NCBI GenBank assembly: GCA_027049035.1
Contig: JALTVI010000064.1
Span: forward strand, 1 to 64,000
Length of the DNA stretch: 64,000 bases
Origin: Sulfurovum sp.
Lineage (GTDB): Bacteria; Campylobacterota; Campylobacteria; Campylobacterales; Sulfurovaceae
Reading direction: 5' to 3'
Under the pieces are notes generated by a model that was given only the letters and a program-made list of their open reading frames with translations, was not told the DNA's origin and ran no database searches. Position numbers and translations under genes: made by a program. Shown here piece by piece: positions 1 to 8,871 of this stretch. Numbering within the stretch: position 1 is the stretch's first letter; every line of letters begins with the position of its first letter.

Positions 1-140
1 ACATTCCTGACGGTCTTTTCAACCAATGACAAATAAGTCTTTTATCACTCTCTGTCTATTGTGCTTTCTTAGTCTATCACTTTCTTCGTGAAGACTCTTC
101 CGGTCACTTTTGGATTATACGATGACGCGTTGAAATGTTT

Positions 141-262
141 GTCATCCCGGACTTGATCCGGGGGATCTTGACACTGATTTATAAAGTGAGGAAAAGACAC
201 CTGCCTTCGCAGGAGTGACAGTCTTTCGGAACCTGGAATTCATTCCCGGCAAGGGGTGACGA
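141..262. repeat. Palindromic intergenic repeats; rest of 1-305 without a gene
   Basis: Two palindromic segments lie here. The first (about 141-219) starts GTCATCCCGGA and ends GGAGTGACAG. It holds the inner hairpins TCCCGGA/TCCGGGG and CCTGC/GCAGG. The second (about 233-262) contains GGAATTCATTCCCGGCAAGG and has a relative at 3163-3190. The pattern is that of dispersed extragenic palindromes found in many proteobacteria. I see no convincing coding sequence, tRNA or promoter in bases 1-305. Confidence 0.6.
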
Positions 263-305
263 TGAATCCTCACTTTCTTATATTATGTAAAACGACAACT
301 TCTTT

Positions 306-455
306 CTACAAAAAGAAGATCCCTATCATCAGCCCGAAAAAAGGTACCATTGCAAGCATGTAAACCACTTTTTGTGTCCGCAGCGCCTTCCAGACGCCCC
401 AGAAGAAGAGTACAAGCGTCACAAAAAAGATGGCGATCAAAAGCGTATCGGTCAT
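306..455 (-). CDS. Small two-helix membrane protein, 49 aa
   Basis: A 49-residue reading frame starts at the ATG at 453-455 and stops at 306-308. The ATG overlaps the stop of the upstream 71-residue gene as ATGA (452-455), the usual sign of translational coupling. Residues about 4-22 (LLIAIFFVTLVLFFWGVW) and 31-49 (VYMLAMVPFFGLMIGIFFL) are strongly hydrophobic. A short basic linker (KALRTQK) separates them, so two membrane helices are expected. I do not recognise a family. The codon pattern, the overlap and the clean hydrophobic profile support a real gene, probably the last of the mog operon. Its function is unknown. Confidence 0.6.
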   Translation of the reverse strand: MTDTLLIAIFFVTLVLFFWGVWKALRTQKVVYMLAMVPFFGLMIGIFFL

Positions 456-667
456 GAGAGCTTCTCCAACTCCTCTTTGTGGAGCCTGTCGACCATCTTG
501 ATGCTCTCAAGGGCATTGAGCAGAATCTTCTTGGTAGAGGCGAGCGGCTTCATGTGGATGTTAGTCATCTGCTTGTCGATGCTCTCATCCATTACCAGTG
601 CCATCACCTCTTGCTCGAGCGAATCGACGATCTCATTGATGTTCTTTTCGATAAGCTCCATATCCAT
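452..667 (-). CDS. Small helical protein of unknown function, 71 aa
   Basis: The start is taken at the ATG at 665-667, which overlaps the mog stop codon as TAATG. That makes a longer upstream start unlikely. The 71 residues are acidic and predicted helical, with heptad-like leucines (IEKNINEIVDSLEQEVMALV; later ILLNALESIKMVDRLHKEEL). There are no cysteines, no membrane segments and no signal peptide. The gene sits between mog and a 49-residue membrane protein with overlapping ends on both sides, so the three are very probably co-translated. I do not recognise the family, and no role in molybdenum cofactor synthesis can be claimed beyond this context. Confidence 0.65.
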   Translation of the reverse strand: MDMELIEKNINEIVDSLEQEVMALVMDESIDKQMTNIHMKPLASTKKILLNALESIKMVDRLHKEELEKLS

Positions 668-1200
668 TATTTCGCCTTTGGACGGAAAACTTTGATGACC
701 TCTTCGTTGGCCTCCATGTAGCGTCCGCCAATGAGGTCGATGCAGTACGGTACTGCAGGGAAGACGGCATCGAGGCACTCTCTGATGGACTTTGGTTTGC
801 CCGGCAGGTTGATGATGAGAGAACCGTCACAAATGCCCGCAGTCTGGCGGGAGAGAATGGCGGTGGGAACGTACTGCAGGCTTACAGCGCGCATCTGCTC
901 GCCAAAGCCTGGCAGCAGCTTCTGGCAGACATTCTCCGTCGCTTCGGTCGTCACGTCACGCGGTGCCGGTCCCGTACCGCCTGTGGTAACGATGAGATCG
1001 CAGTCTCGGTCTCTTGCAAGCTCAATGAGCGTCTCTTCGATGACGGGCTGTTCGTCCGGAATACAGCGGTACTCGTACTCACACTCGTTGAGCAAGTACT
1101 CTTTCATCGTATCCATGATGGCAACGCCTGAAATATCTTCGTATATGCCCTGTGAGGCTCTGTCGCTGGTGGTGACCACACCGATTCTGATGGTATCCAT
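667..1200 (-). CDS. mog: Molybdopterin adenylyltransferase (Mog/MoaB family)
   Basis: The 177-residue protein matches the MoCF_biosynth domain of Mog/MoaB. These enzymes adenylylate molybdopterin before molybdate insertion, in the cytoplasm. The hallmark TTGGTGPAPRD lies at residues 72-82, with the conserved aspartate of the family at 82. The second signature, INLPGKPKSIR, is at 130-140. The opening segment (IRIGVVTTSDRAS) is the usual first strand and loop. The length fits Mog. It lies 3 bases downstream of the SDR gene and overlaps the next small gene as TAATG. No other cofactor genes are nearby. The family is certain; choosing Mog over MoaB rests mainly on the TTGGTGPAPRDVTTEAT form. Confidence 0.88.
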   Translation of the reverse strand: MDTIRIGVVTTSDRASQGIYEDISGVAIMDTMKEYLLNECEYEYRCIPDEQPVIEETLIELARDRDCDLIVTTGGTGPAPRDVTTEATENVCQKLLPGFGEQMRAVSLQYVPTAILSRQTAGICDGSLIINLPGKPKSIRECLDAVFPAVPYCIDLIGGRYMEANEEVIKVFRPKAK

Positions 1201-1203
1201 GTG

Positions 1204-2019
1204 CTATCCTATCTTCAGTAATATTTTGTCTACTAGAGTTGTACTCAAAACTCTCTTTGAAAAGCCTAAAAGCGTCGTCGCTTTGGTGATGTAGTAGCGC
1301 GGTTTTGGCTTTGGTGAAAGTAGGATTTCATGCACCACCTTCGCCACCGCTTCCGGTCCTTCATTGAAAGGGACGTTACTCTTTTTGGCTTCCAGTGTCT
1401 GTTTGTACTTCTCTTTGAAAACGGAATGCTCGATGTCGACATTCTCCCGCAGCTTGCGCATCGCTGTCTGCCTGAAACGGCTCGTAATGGGTCCGGTGTT
1501 GAGCAGTACGGCATGAATGTCCGTGTCAGCAAGCTCAAGGCGCAGTGTATCGGTCAGCCCCTCTATGGCATACTTACTGGCATTGTAGGCCCCACGCCCG
1601 AAAAGAGAGATGAGCCCCAGTACCGAAGAGTGCTGGATGATCTTGCCGTAGCCCTGCTTTCGCATCACGGGGATGATCTGTCTAGTACACTCATGCAGGC
1701 CGAATACATTGGTCTCGAACTGTTCTCGCAATACATTAGTGCGAATATCCTCAATGGCACCGGCCTGCCCATACCCGGCATTGTTGAACCATGCATCGAT
1801 TCTCCCCTCTTTTTCCAGCACCGTTTCGATGACTGCAGCTATCTCTTCGGGTTTGGTGACATCAAGCCGCATCGCGTTCTCAAACCCTATCGCCTTGAGT
1901 TTTTGTACATCTTTCTCTTTTCGTGCGGTAGGATAGACCGTAATGAAGCGCGCTTTGAGGTAGTGTGCCGTCGCAAGCCCGATACCGCTGCTGCATCCTG
2001 TGATGACAATATTTTCCAT
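1204..2019 (-). CDS. Short-chain dehydrogenase/reductase
   Basis: A classical SDR of 271 residues with a Rossmann fold. The glycine-rich cofactor motif TGCSSGIG is at residues 7-14, NNAG at 79-82, the catalytic serine at about 131-132, and the YxxxK pair at Tyr145 and Lys149 (GAYNASKYA). The basic residues TARK at 31-34, after the second strand, suggest NADP(H) preference. The substrate cannot be read from sequence. The gene is immediately upstream of mog and is probably transcribed with it. It is divergent from the AI-2E family gene at 2082, and a TATAAT-like box lies between them. Confidence 0.85.
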   Translation of the reverse strand: MENIVITGCSSGIGLATAHYLKARFITVYPTARKEKDVQKLKAIGFENAMRLDVTKPEEIAAVIETVLEKEGRIDAWFNNAGYGQAGAIEDIRTNVLREQFETNVFGLHECTRQIIPVMRKQGYGKIIQHSSVLGLISLFGRGAYNASKYAIEGLTDTLRLELADTDIHAVLLNTGPITSRFRQTAMRKLRENVDIEHSVFKEKYKQTLEAKKSNVPFNEGPEAVAKVVHEILLSPKPKPRYYITKATTLLGFSKRVLSTTLVDKILLKIG

Positions 2020-2081
2020 CTCTTACCTTTGTTCCTGCTTTATTGGGTATAATAATGTAATTCAAATCAGAGGAAGCTAAG

Positions 2082-3092
2082 ATGGGAGAGCGTGCCACAC
2101 AGAGTGTCGGTTACAGCATGCTTGTGATGGCTGCTGTCGTCATTGTGCTTGCAGGTATCAAGGCGGCTTCCGTCATTGTCGTCCCCTTCCTGCTTGCCCT
2201 CTTTCTTGCAATCATCCTCTCCCCTCTCTTTCTGTGGCTAAAGGGCAAAGGCTTGCCCCAGGGCATTGCGCTGTTGGTGGTGGTGCTTCTGCTCTTTGGC
2301 ACCATCGCGACGCTTGTCATGCTCATTGGCAATTCGGTGCAGGATTTTACCCAGAACGTCCCCCTCTACGAAGCGAAACTACGTACCGACTTCAGGGACT
2401 TTCTTGGCTTTCTTGACCACTACAATATCAAGATTCCCAAAGAAGACATTCTCTCCGTCTTTGCCACCGACAGCGTTATGGAGTATATCGCCCGTACGCT
2501 GCGATCGCTCGGCGGGCTTTTGACAAACTCGATGCTCATCATTATCACCGTACTCTTTATGCTGATGGAAATCTCCAACTTCCGCAGCAAGCTTGAAAAC
2601 TCAAAAAGCGAAAGCCTCCAGTCGCTGCTGCATGTAAGCGAAAATATCAAACGTTTCATTCTGCTAAAGTCAATGACTTCTGCCGCGACGGGCATCATCG
2701 TCACCATCGCGCTCAAGCTCATCGGGGTGGACTACGCCGTACTCTGGGGCGTGGTCGCCTTTTTGCTCAACTTCATCCCCAATATCGGCTCCATCCTTGC
2801 CGCCGTGCCGGCCGTGCTCATGGCACTGGTACAGTTCGATCTACCCACGGCTCTGATCGTTTCCGGCCTCTACGTAGCCATCAACGTCACCATAGGCTCC
2901 ATTCTCGAACCGCGCATCATGGGCGAAGGGCTTGGGCTCTCCACCCTTGTGGTATTCCTCTCACTCATCTTCTGGGGCTGGCTGCTTGGGCCTGTAGGGA
3001 TGCTTCTCTCCGTGCCTCTGACAATCGTAGTTAAAATTCTACTCGATGCCAGAGAAGATACCCGTTGGATCGCTACGCTGCTTGGGAATTGA
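2082..3092 (+). CDS. AI-2E family transporter (UPF0118 membrane protein)
   Basis: A 336-residue polytopic inner-membrane protein. It has paired N-terminal helices (about residues 10-45), a helix at 60-85, a soluble middle part (about 90-150) and four or five C-terminal helices. The family signatures LLNFIPNIGSILAAVPAVL and GSILEPRIMGEGLGLS are present in the second half. Members are associated with export of autoinducer-2 or with sodium/proton exchange, so the substrate is uncertain. The start is supported by AGAGGAAG upstream of the ATG. TATAAT in the 2040-2060 region is a plausible -10 box. It appears to be a single-gene unit. Confidence 0.85.
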   Translation: MGERATQSVGYSMLVMAAVVIVLAGIKAASVIVVPFLLALFLAIILSPLFLWLKGKGLPQGIALLVVVLLLFGTIATLVMLIGNSVQDFTQNVPLYEAKLRTDFRDFLGFLDHYNIKIPKEDILSVFATDSVMEYIARTLRSLGGLLTNSMLIIITVLFMLMEISNFRSKLENSKSESLQSLLHVSENIKRFILLKSMTSAATGIIVTIALKLIGVDYAVLWGVVAFLLNFIPNIGSILAAVPAVLMALVQFDLPTALIVSGLYVAINVTIGSILEPRIMGEGLGLSTLVVFLSLIFWGWLLGPVGMLLSVPLTIVVKILLDAREDTRWIATLLGN

Positions 3093-3124
3093 AACGTCAT
3101 TCAAGATAAAGGTCTCAAATCAAG

Positions 3125-3195
3125 ACCCAAATAACAGAGAAATGGAAGCGCGAATTCATTCGCGCCCTTGCCGGGAATTCCCGGTTCCAAATAGT
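3125..3195. repeat. Palindromic intergenic repeat
   Basis: Two adjacent palindromes lie between converging genes: GCGCGAATTCATTCGCGC, and GCCGGGAATTCCCGGTTCC. Read on the other strand, the latter resembles the segment at 233-262 (GGAACC-GGAATT-CCCGGCAAGG). The element could also act as a terminator for both flanking genes, although no T-run follows. Confidence 0.5.
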
Positions 3196-3199
3196 TGCT

Positions 3200-3874
3200 T
3201 CACTCAACATCAAGCGCCGAAAGATCCACCTTCCGACCTTGAATGTACTCCTTGGCAAACTCCACGATCTTCCCGTGAAAACGGGCATAGACATAATTCA
3301 GAGAAACATCACCACCATAGAGGGCAGTAACCACATCCATATTATCCTCTATCCCCTCATGCAGCCACTCCTGTATTGACATATAGTCATTCAAGGTGTA
3401 GCCAACCGCTCCAAGCAGTCTGCTGGTGTAGCTGTCGACAACCATAACCGGACGAAAGCAGGCGTAGCAGAGGATGGAGTCGGCACTCTCCATGCCGATG
3501 CCCTTTTGTGAAAGCAGCCATGCCCTGTCGACCTCTTCCTGAAAGGTTTCAAAATCTCCAAAATCCTCTTTGATGTTGATGCAGAGCTGCCTGAGGCGAA
3601 CAGCTTTGGTGTTGTAGAAGCCGCTTGGTTTTATGAGCGCTGCAAGCTGTGGCTCTGAAGCAGTGCTGATGGCGTCAAGAGAAAGCCGTCCGGCTTTTTT
3701 GAGATTTTCAAGCGACTCCTCCACCCTCTCCCACTTTGTCTGCTGAGTCAGCAGCGCGCCGACGATGACTTCGAAACTGCCGCTCTTTGGCCACCAGAGC
3801 GGGTCGCGTTCGCTTTTAAGGTAGCCTGCCCGCTTCAGTGCGGCAAGGAGTTCAGCACTGTTTGTGATGTTCAT
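3200..3874 (-). CDS. MagIII-like 3-methyladenine DNA glycosylase (HhH-GPD, EndoIII superfamily)
   Basis: A 224-residue HhH-GPD glycosylase. The helix-hairpin-helix covers about residues 120-133 (LLSQKGIGMESAD), and the catalytic aspartate is Asp147 in VVDSY. The position of the catalytic lysine of bifunctional endonuclease III is a glutamate here (Glu129), and the C-terminus lacks the four-cysteine Fe-S loop. Both fit a monofunctional enzyme. From memory the sequence resembles Helicobacter MagIII, which removes 3-methyladenine, including the segments SGFYNTKAVRL and YARFHGKIVEF. It overlaps the preceding Nudix gene by 23 bases, so the two are likely co-expressed. The base specificity is inferred from this resemblance. 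Confidence 0.8.
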   Translation of the reverse strand: MNITNSAELLAALKRAGYLKSERDPLWWPKSGSFEVIVGALLTQQTKWERVEESLENLKKAGRLSLDAISTASEPQLAALIKPSGFYNTKAVRLRQLCINIKEDFGDFETFQEEVDRAWLLSQKGIGMESADSILCYACFRPVMVVDSYTSRLLGAVGYTLNDYMSIQEWLHEGIEDNMDVVTALYGGDVSLNYVYARFHGKIVEFAKEYIQGRKVDLSALDVE

Positions 3875-4304
3875 TTCGGCTCTTCAGGTAGTTGCGAAGT
3901 ATATCGGCATGGTCAAACACCAGTTTATCGAACGCAATTTCATCCAAGGTGTAGATATGCGCCTCTTTCGCATCGTCACCGCCCTTTGGAGTACCTTCGG
4001 CACGGGCGACATAGACGACACTTGCCGTATGAAAACGAGGGTCTCGCTTTGGGTCGGAGTAGACACCCAGCAGCCCGGTTATCTGCACATCCAGACTGGT
4101 CTCCTCTTTCATCTCGCGCACCAGTGCGTCTTCGACCCTCTCACCCACATCCACAAATCCGCCCGGAAGCGCCAGTCCGACAGGCGGATTTTTTCGTGCT
4201 ATCAGCACAATGCCAAGAAAACTGTCGCCGTCATACATTTCAATGATGCCGTCAGTGGTCAGGTACGGGGTTTTGGGTTCGAACGGGTAGGTATATTCAG
4301 ACAT
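3852..4304 (-). CDS. Nudix hydrolase
   Basis: A 150-residue single-domain Nudix protein. The Nudix box starts at about residue 49 (GGFVDVGERVEDALVREMKE), with REMKEE at 63-68 supplying the metal-binding glutamates. Family members hydrolyse nucleoside diphosphates linked to another group, with a divalent metal, in the cytosol. The profile suggests the ADP-ribose/8-oxo-dGTP group but the substrate is not determinable. The start has a strong ribosome binding site (AAAGGAGGTGAACGT before ATG). It overlaps a DNA glycosylase gene, which makes nucleotide-pool cleaning coupled to base repair plausible (inference). Confidence 0.85.
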   Translation of the reverse strand: MSEYTYPFEPKTPYLTTDGIIEMYDGDSFLGIVLIARKNPPVGLALPGGFVDVGERVEDALVREMKEETSLDVQITGLLGVYSDPKRDPRFHTASVVYVARAEGTPKGGDDAKEAHIYTLDEIAFDKLVFDHADILRNYLKSRNEHHKQC

Positions 4305-4350
4305 ACGTTCACCTCCTTTGGTTCATACAATCGAAAACATTTGCTTACTT

Positions 4351-4460
4351 ACACTCGTTCCCATGCTCCCGTGTGGGAACGCATACGTAAATCTTGGATA
4401 AAAGCTTGCCATTCCACACAAACGCACATATACACTCCCACGCAGAGCATGGGAAGCAAG
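4351..4460. repeat. Dispersed repeat element, copy 1 of the ACTCGTTCCCA family
   Basis: The left part contains ACTCGTTCCCATGCTCCC and GTGTGGGAACGCATACG. The right part contains CATATACACTCCCACGC and GCATGGGAAGCAAGAG. The outer ends can pair (CTCGTTCCCA with TGGGAAGCAAG). A second copy at 34138-34220 shares both ends but has a different middle. It lies between the Nudix gene and the 3' end of the efflux operon. Confidence 0.7.
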
Positions 4461-4468
4461 AGAATTGC

Positions 4469-5749
4469 CTACTTCCCAACCGCTCTGTTAAGCTCCGCAC
4501 GCGCGGTAAAATATTCGTAATAGCTGTTGACAAGCCCTGCGAGTGACTGGATGTAATCCTGTCTGGCATCCTGCAGTTCCACATAGTCCGAGAGGTCGTT
4601 GGTGTAGCGTTTCTGTGCCTGATGGAACTTGCTGCGTGCCTGGTTGACGATCTCTTTGTTCAGGAAAAAATTCTCACGCATGTGCTGCAGATTCAGATAT
4701 GCTTCTGTCACCTCCCTGCGGATGGCAAGCGATGCCTGCTCTTTGTATGCATACGCCTTCATCACGTCGACGCGAGCAGATTCGGCTTCGGCTGACTCCC
4801 TATATCCGCTAAAGAGGCTCCAGCTCATACGTACTCCCGCTTTCTCATGGCGCCACATCAGGTCATCGCCTGCAGGGTTGACTCCTTTCGCACCTGCCTC
4901 GCCATAGAGTTCAAGCCTTGGGGTGTAGTGCAGTGATTTGCTTTTGGCATATGCCCGGGCTCCCATAATGTCATGTTCGCTCTGAAGCAGCAAAGGCCGG
5001 TGTCTTTGTGCATACTGAAGCAGTGATCTCAGTGCCTCTTCATGCTTTGGAAGCTGCCATTTTGTCGGGTCACTCTGTGCCATATAGAGTTTGTACCTTC
5101 CGTGCTCTGGAACCATGCCTATGCTCTCTTCGAGCAGAGTGCGTCGTGCTCTGAAAAGATAGGTGGCATCGGTCAGTGATCTTCGTGCCTGTTCCATCTG
5201 AAGCTTCGCATCGGTCACATCAATGATCGTTTTGATACCCGCTTTGAGATATTTTTTGGCACGGTAGAGATGCTTTTTTTGCAACCTGTAGTTCTTCTCG
5301 TACACCCAGATGAGCGTTTTTGCTTTCAGAGCATCGTAGTAGCGCTGCTTGACCTCGAATATCTTGTCCGATATCAGCTGCTGCATTTGTGCATGCACCG
5401 ACATCTCACCCTGATGCGCCGCTTCAATCTCACCTGCACTTTTGCCGAAATCATACAGAAGCTGGCTTGCGCTCAGTGTCCCTTCGACTGTATCGAAGTG
5501 CTCTCCACCGCTGTGCCGGTAGTGGTCATACTCCCTGTCTGCATGTACCGATAGTCCCAGCTGCGGCAAAAGTGCACTCTCGACCGAACGGCTGTACTCC
5601 CGTGCATTCTGTTCATTGTAGTGACCAATGGCAATGTCGGGGCTGTGGCGTAGGGCGATGCGTACAAGATCGTCCACATTCAGCGTACCCGACCAGAGCT
5701 GTACCGATGCCGTCACTACCCAGATCACTATTGACTTACGCTTTATCAT
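4469..5749 (-). CDS. TolC-family outer membrane efflux protein
   Basis: A 426-residue outer-membrane factor of the TolC family. The start chosen is the ATG at 5747-5749. It is preceded by GGAGGGAAC and followed by a signal peptide (KRKSIVIWVVTASVQLWSGT). It overlaps the RND gene by 14 bases. The two halves show the long amphipathic helices and internal duplication typical of the family, for example the repeated ALRHSPDI-type and LLLQSEHDI-type segments and the final SYYEYFTARAELNRA. It should form the trimeric exit duct for the pump encoded just upstream. It is the last gene of the three-gene operon. Substrates are unknown. Confidence 0.88.
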   Translation of the reverse strand: MIKRKSIVIWVVTASVQLWSGTLNVDDLVRIALRHSPDIAIGHYNEQNAREYSRSVESALLPQLGLSVHADREYDHYRHSGGEHFDTVEGTLSASQLLYDFGKSAGEIEAAHQGEMSVHAQMQQLISDKIFEVKQRYYDALKAKTLIWVYEKNYRLQKKHLYRAKKYLKAGIKTIIDVTDAKLQMEQARRSLTDATYLFRARRTLLEESIGMVPEHGRYKLYMAQSDPTKWQLPKHEEALRSLLQYAQRHRPLLLQSEHDIMGARAYAKSKSLHYTPRLELYGEAGAKGVNPAGDDLMWRHEKAGVRMSWSLFSGYRESAEAESARVDVMKAYAYKEQASLAIRREVTEAYLNLQHMRENFFLNKEIVNQARSKFHQAQKRYTNDLSDYVELQDARQDYIQSLAGLVNSYYEYFTARAELNRAVGK

Positions 5750-8700
5750 TGTTCCCTCCAAATCGTTCACGCATCCGCTCGAACAGTACAAAGAGCACCG
5801 GTGTCAAGAGGAATGTCAAGATGGTCGAAAGCAGCATCCCCCCAAAGACGGCCGTTCCCAGAGACTGTCTCGATGCCGCGCCGGCTCCCGTTGCCGTCAC
5901 CAGCGGCCAGATACCCAGCAGAAAGGCAAAAGCAGTCATCAAAATGGCTCGCATACGCAGTTTGGCAGCCATGACGGCACTCTCGACAAGGTCTGTGCCT
6001 TTTTCTCTGAGCTCTTTGGCAAACTCCACCACCAAAATGGCATTCTTCGATGCCATACCGATCAGCAGTACAAGCCCTATCTGTGTATAGATGTCATTGA
6101 GCAGTCCCGCCATCATGTTCGCACCCAGTGCACCCGCCATAACCGCAGGAATGGGAAGCATGATCGTAAGCGGAATGACCCAGCTCTCATACTGTGCAGA
6201 GAGGAAGAGAAAGACCATCAGCAGTGAAAGCATAAAAATGTACATGGCGGCATTGCCCGCCTCTTTCTCCTGCAGAGTCACACCCGAATAATCGATACCT
6301 ATCCCTGCAGGAAGCTCTTTTTGGGCATGCTCCTCGATGGCGGCAATGGCATCTGCAGAGCTGAACCCCTTGGCTGCATTATGCATACCGTTTACCGCAA
6401 TGCTCTGATAGCCGTTGAAGTGGGTAATGGTATTGGCTCCGGCACTCTTTTCGATGTGGACAAAACTTGAAAGCGGGATCAAAACACCGTCTTTGTTTTT
6501 GACAAAGAAGTGTTCCAGTTTTCCCGCATGGGTTCTGTACTTCTCATCTACCTGTACAAAAATACGGTAGGTTTTGGAAAACTTGTTGAAGTCATCGACG
6601 TAGAGTGAGCCAAGATAGCTTCCCAGCACTCCAAGAAGGTCACTCAGATCCACTTGTGCACTCGCTACTTTGTCACGGTCAATGTCGATGCGCAGCTGCG
6701 GATAGTTGGCATTGAACATCGTGTAGGCGCTGGCGATGCGGGAGTCTTTGTTGAGTGACGCGATGAATTTTCGCGCCCTGCTTTCAAACTCCCGAAGCGG
6801 GATGCCTTCGAGGTTTTCAAGCTTGAACTCAAACCCTCCGGTAGCCGAGAGTCCGGGTATGGATGGCGGGTTGAAGAGGCGCACGGTGATGTCAGGGAGT
6901 TCACTGTGTACCTTTTTTTCAATACGGGAGATGATGGCAGGAACACTCAGCTCTTCAGTTTCCCGCTCACTCCAGTCCTTGAGTACCACAAAGGTCGTTG
7001 CCGTAGAGGAATCCAGCGTTCCCATAATGCCGTTAAATCCGTTGACTGTCGTTGCCGATGCCACACCAGGGTCTTTCCGGATAATCTCCGTCACATGCCT
7101 GGCAATCTCTTCGGTATTGTGCAGCCTCACACCAGGCTCCAATGTAACAGCGGCAATGAGCGTTCCCTGATCCTCCTCAGGCAGAAAGCCCGTAGGCAGT
7201 GTTTTGAACAGAAACCATGTCGCAACCAACAAAAGCACAAAGCCCCCAACGGCAAGTCGCCAGTGTCCGATCAGAAAGCGTATCACCTTCTCATAACGCT
7301 CCTTGAACCGTTCAAGTCCTGCATCAAAGGTTTTGAAGAAAATATTTTTGCCCTCGGGGCGGCGTTTGAGTACCGTTGCAGCCATAGCAGGCGAAAGGGT
7401 CAGTGCCACCAGTGCAGAGAGGAGTACCGAAAAGGCGATGGTCATGGCAAACTGTTTATAGAGTGCTCCTGAGATACCGGGTATAAAGGTTACCGGCACA
7501 AACACGGCAAGCAGTACAAGCGTTGTAGAGATAATCGGTGCGGAGATCTCCTTCATCGCGGTACGCGTCGCCTCCTTGACACTGATGTCAGGGTTTTTCT
7601 CCAGATTGGCTTCGACATTCTCCACAACCAAAATGGCATCGTCCACAACAATACCGATGGCAAGGATCAGCCCAAAGAGTGTCAGTGTATTGATGGAAAA
7701 ACCGACAGCAAGCAGTGCGGCAAAGGTACCGATGAGCGAAACAGGGATCGCCACAGCGGGAATGATGGTGGCACGCAGCGACTGCAAAAAGAGGTACACC
7801 ACAGCTAGTACCAGTATCAGCGCTTCAATAAGCGTCTGTACCACCTCCTCTATGGAGACTTCCACAAAACGGGTGGTATCGTACGTCGGCTCTACGATGA
7901 TATCTTTGGGGAAACGCTTTTTAAGGGTTTCGAGTTTGGCTTTGACCCGTTTGGCGACATCGAGCGCATTGGCACCGGGAAGCTGATAGATGGCAAGCTG
8001 TGCAGAGGGTTTGCCGTTGTAGTATGCAGAGGCAAGATAGTTCTCCGCACCAAGCTCGATGCGTGCAACATCCCGAAGGCGTATTTTCGAGCCGTCAGGG
8101 CGGCTGAGCAGTACCACTTTACCAAAATCACCTATAGCTGAAAGCCTCGTTTTGGCAACAAGGGTGTACTGAAAACGCCCCTGAGCGGTCAGTGTCGTAT
8201 CGCCAACCCTTCCAAGCGCACTCTGGACGCTCTGGCTCTTGAGCGCAGCGGCAACATCGGTTACAGTCAACCCAAGGGAGCTGAGTTTGTCCGGATCTAT
8301 CCAGACACGCAGTGCATACTTTCTTTCACCAAGGTTCTTCACTTCACCTACACCCGGAATACGCTGAAGCTCTTCGAGCAGATTGAGGGTGGCGAAGTTG
8401 GAGAGATAAAGCAGATCGTGGTGGGGATCTTTCGAGCGTACCGTCACTATTTGGATAATATTACCTGCCGATTTCTGGGTACTGACACCTGTCCGCTTAA
8501 CCATGTCGGGCAGACGGGGCATCGCAAGTGCCACACGGTTCTGCACATCTACCGCCGCTGTGTCAAGATCGTAACCTGGTTCAAAGTAGACCGTAATGAC
8601 AGAGGTACCGTCCGATACGGAAATAGACTCTGTGTAAATCGCCCCTTCAATACCGTTAAGACGTTCTTCGATGGGACGTGTCACTGCCTCTTCCACCACA

Positions 8701-8867
8701 TCTGCCGATGCTCCTGTGTAACTGGCTACCACCTGCACCGTAGGCGGGACGATCTCCGGAAACTGAGCAACAGGAAGCACCTTCATCGCGATCAGTCCCA
8801 CCAGTACGATAAGAATGGAGATGACCTTCGCTACAACCGGACGGTCGATGAAAAAGAGCGAGAACAT
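5736..8867 (-). CDS. RND efflux pump, inner membrane transporter (AcrB/HAE1 family)
   Basis: At 1043 residues this has the full length of an HAE1 pump. A first membrane helix (residues about 10-30) is followed by a large periplasmic domain, a helix block, a second periplasmic domain and a second helix block. The proton-relay motif GIVVDDAILVVENVE, with its paired aspartates, lies in the fourth helix near residue 405. QFPEIVPPTVQV and GASADVVEEAVTRPIEERLNG are typical of the first porter domain. The drug-pump form, rather than the metal-exporting CusA form, is suggested by the absence of methionine-rich motifs. It sits between its membrane fusion protein and TolC partner. Confidence 0.93.
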   Translation of the reverse strand: MFSLFFIDRPVVAKVISILIVLVGLIAMKVLPVAQFPEIVPPTVQVVASYTGASADVVEEAVTRPIEERLNGIEGAIYTESISVSDGTSVITVYFEPGYDLDTAAVDVQNRVALAMPRLPDMVKRTGVSTQKSAGNIIQIVTVRSKDPHHDLLYLSNFATLNLLEELQRIPGVGEVKNLGERKYALRVWIDPDKLSSLGLTVTDVAAALKSQSVQSALGRVGDTTLTAQGRFQYTLVAKTRLSAIGDFGKVVLLSRPDGSKIRLRDVARIELGAENYLASAYYNGKPSAQLAIYQLPGANALDVAKRVKAKLETLKKRFPKDIIVEPTYDTTRFVEVSIEEVVQTLIEALILVLAVVYLFLQSLRATIIPAVAIPVSLIGTFAALLAVGFSINTLTLFGLILAIGIVVDDAILVVENVEANLEKNPDISVKEATRTAMKEISAPIISTTLVLLAVFVPVTFIPGISGALYKQFAMTIAFSVLLSALVALTLSPAMAATVLKRRPEGKNIFFKTFDAGLERFKERYEKVIRFLIGHWRLAVGGFVLLLVATWFLFKTLPTGFLPEEDQGTLIAAVTLEPGVRLHNTEEIARHVTEIIRKDPGVASATTVNGFNGIMGTLDSSTATTFVVLKDWSERETEELSVPAIISRIEKKVHSELPDITVRLFNPPSIPGLSATGGFEFKLENLEGIPLREFESRARKFIASLNKDSRIASAYTMFNANYPQLRIDIDRDKVASAQVDLSDLLGVLGSYLGSLYVDDFNKFSKTYRIFVQVDEKYRTHAGKLEHFFVKNKDGVLIPLSSFVHIEKSAGANTITHFNGYQSIAVNGMHNAAKGFSSADAIAAIEEHAQKELPAGIGIDYSGVTLQEKEAGNAAMYIFMLSLLMVFLFLSAQYESWVIPLTIMLPIPAVMAGALGANMMAGLLNDIYTQIGLVLLIGMASKNAILVVEFAKELREKGTDLVESAVMAAKLRMRAILMTAFAFLLGIWPLVTATGAGAASRQSLGTAVFGGMLLSTILTFLLTPVLFVLFERMRERFGGNNDKA

Positions 8868-8871
8868 AAGG

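Noticed and set aside
1-305. Gene fragment entering from the left edge
   Set aside because: All frames are broken by stops or consist of palindromic repeat sequence; no motif recognised.
1330-2052. Long plus-strand reading frame (240 codons) opposite the SDR gene
   Set aside because: Antisense to a clear SDR with intact cofactor and active-site motifs; no family resemblance and no ribosome binding site.
5389-6090. Plus-strand frame of 233 codons across the tolC/RND junction
   Set aside because: Antisense to two well supported efflux genes; composition is typical of a shadow frame.
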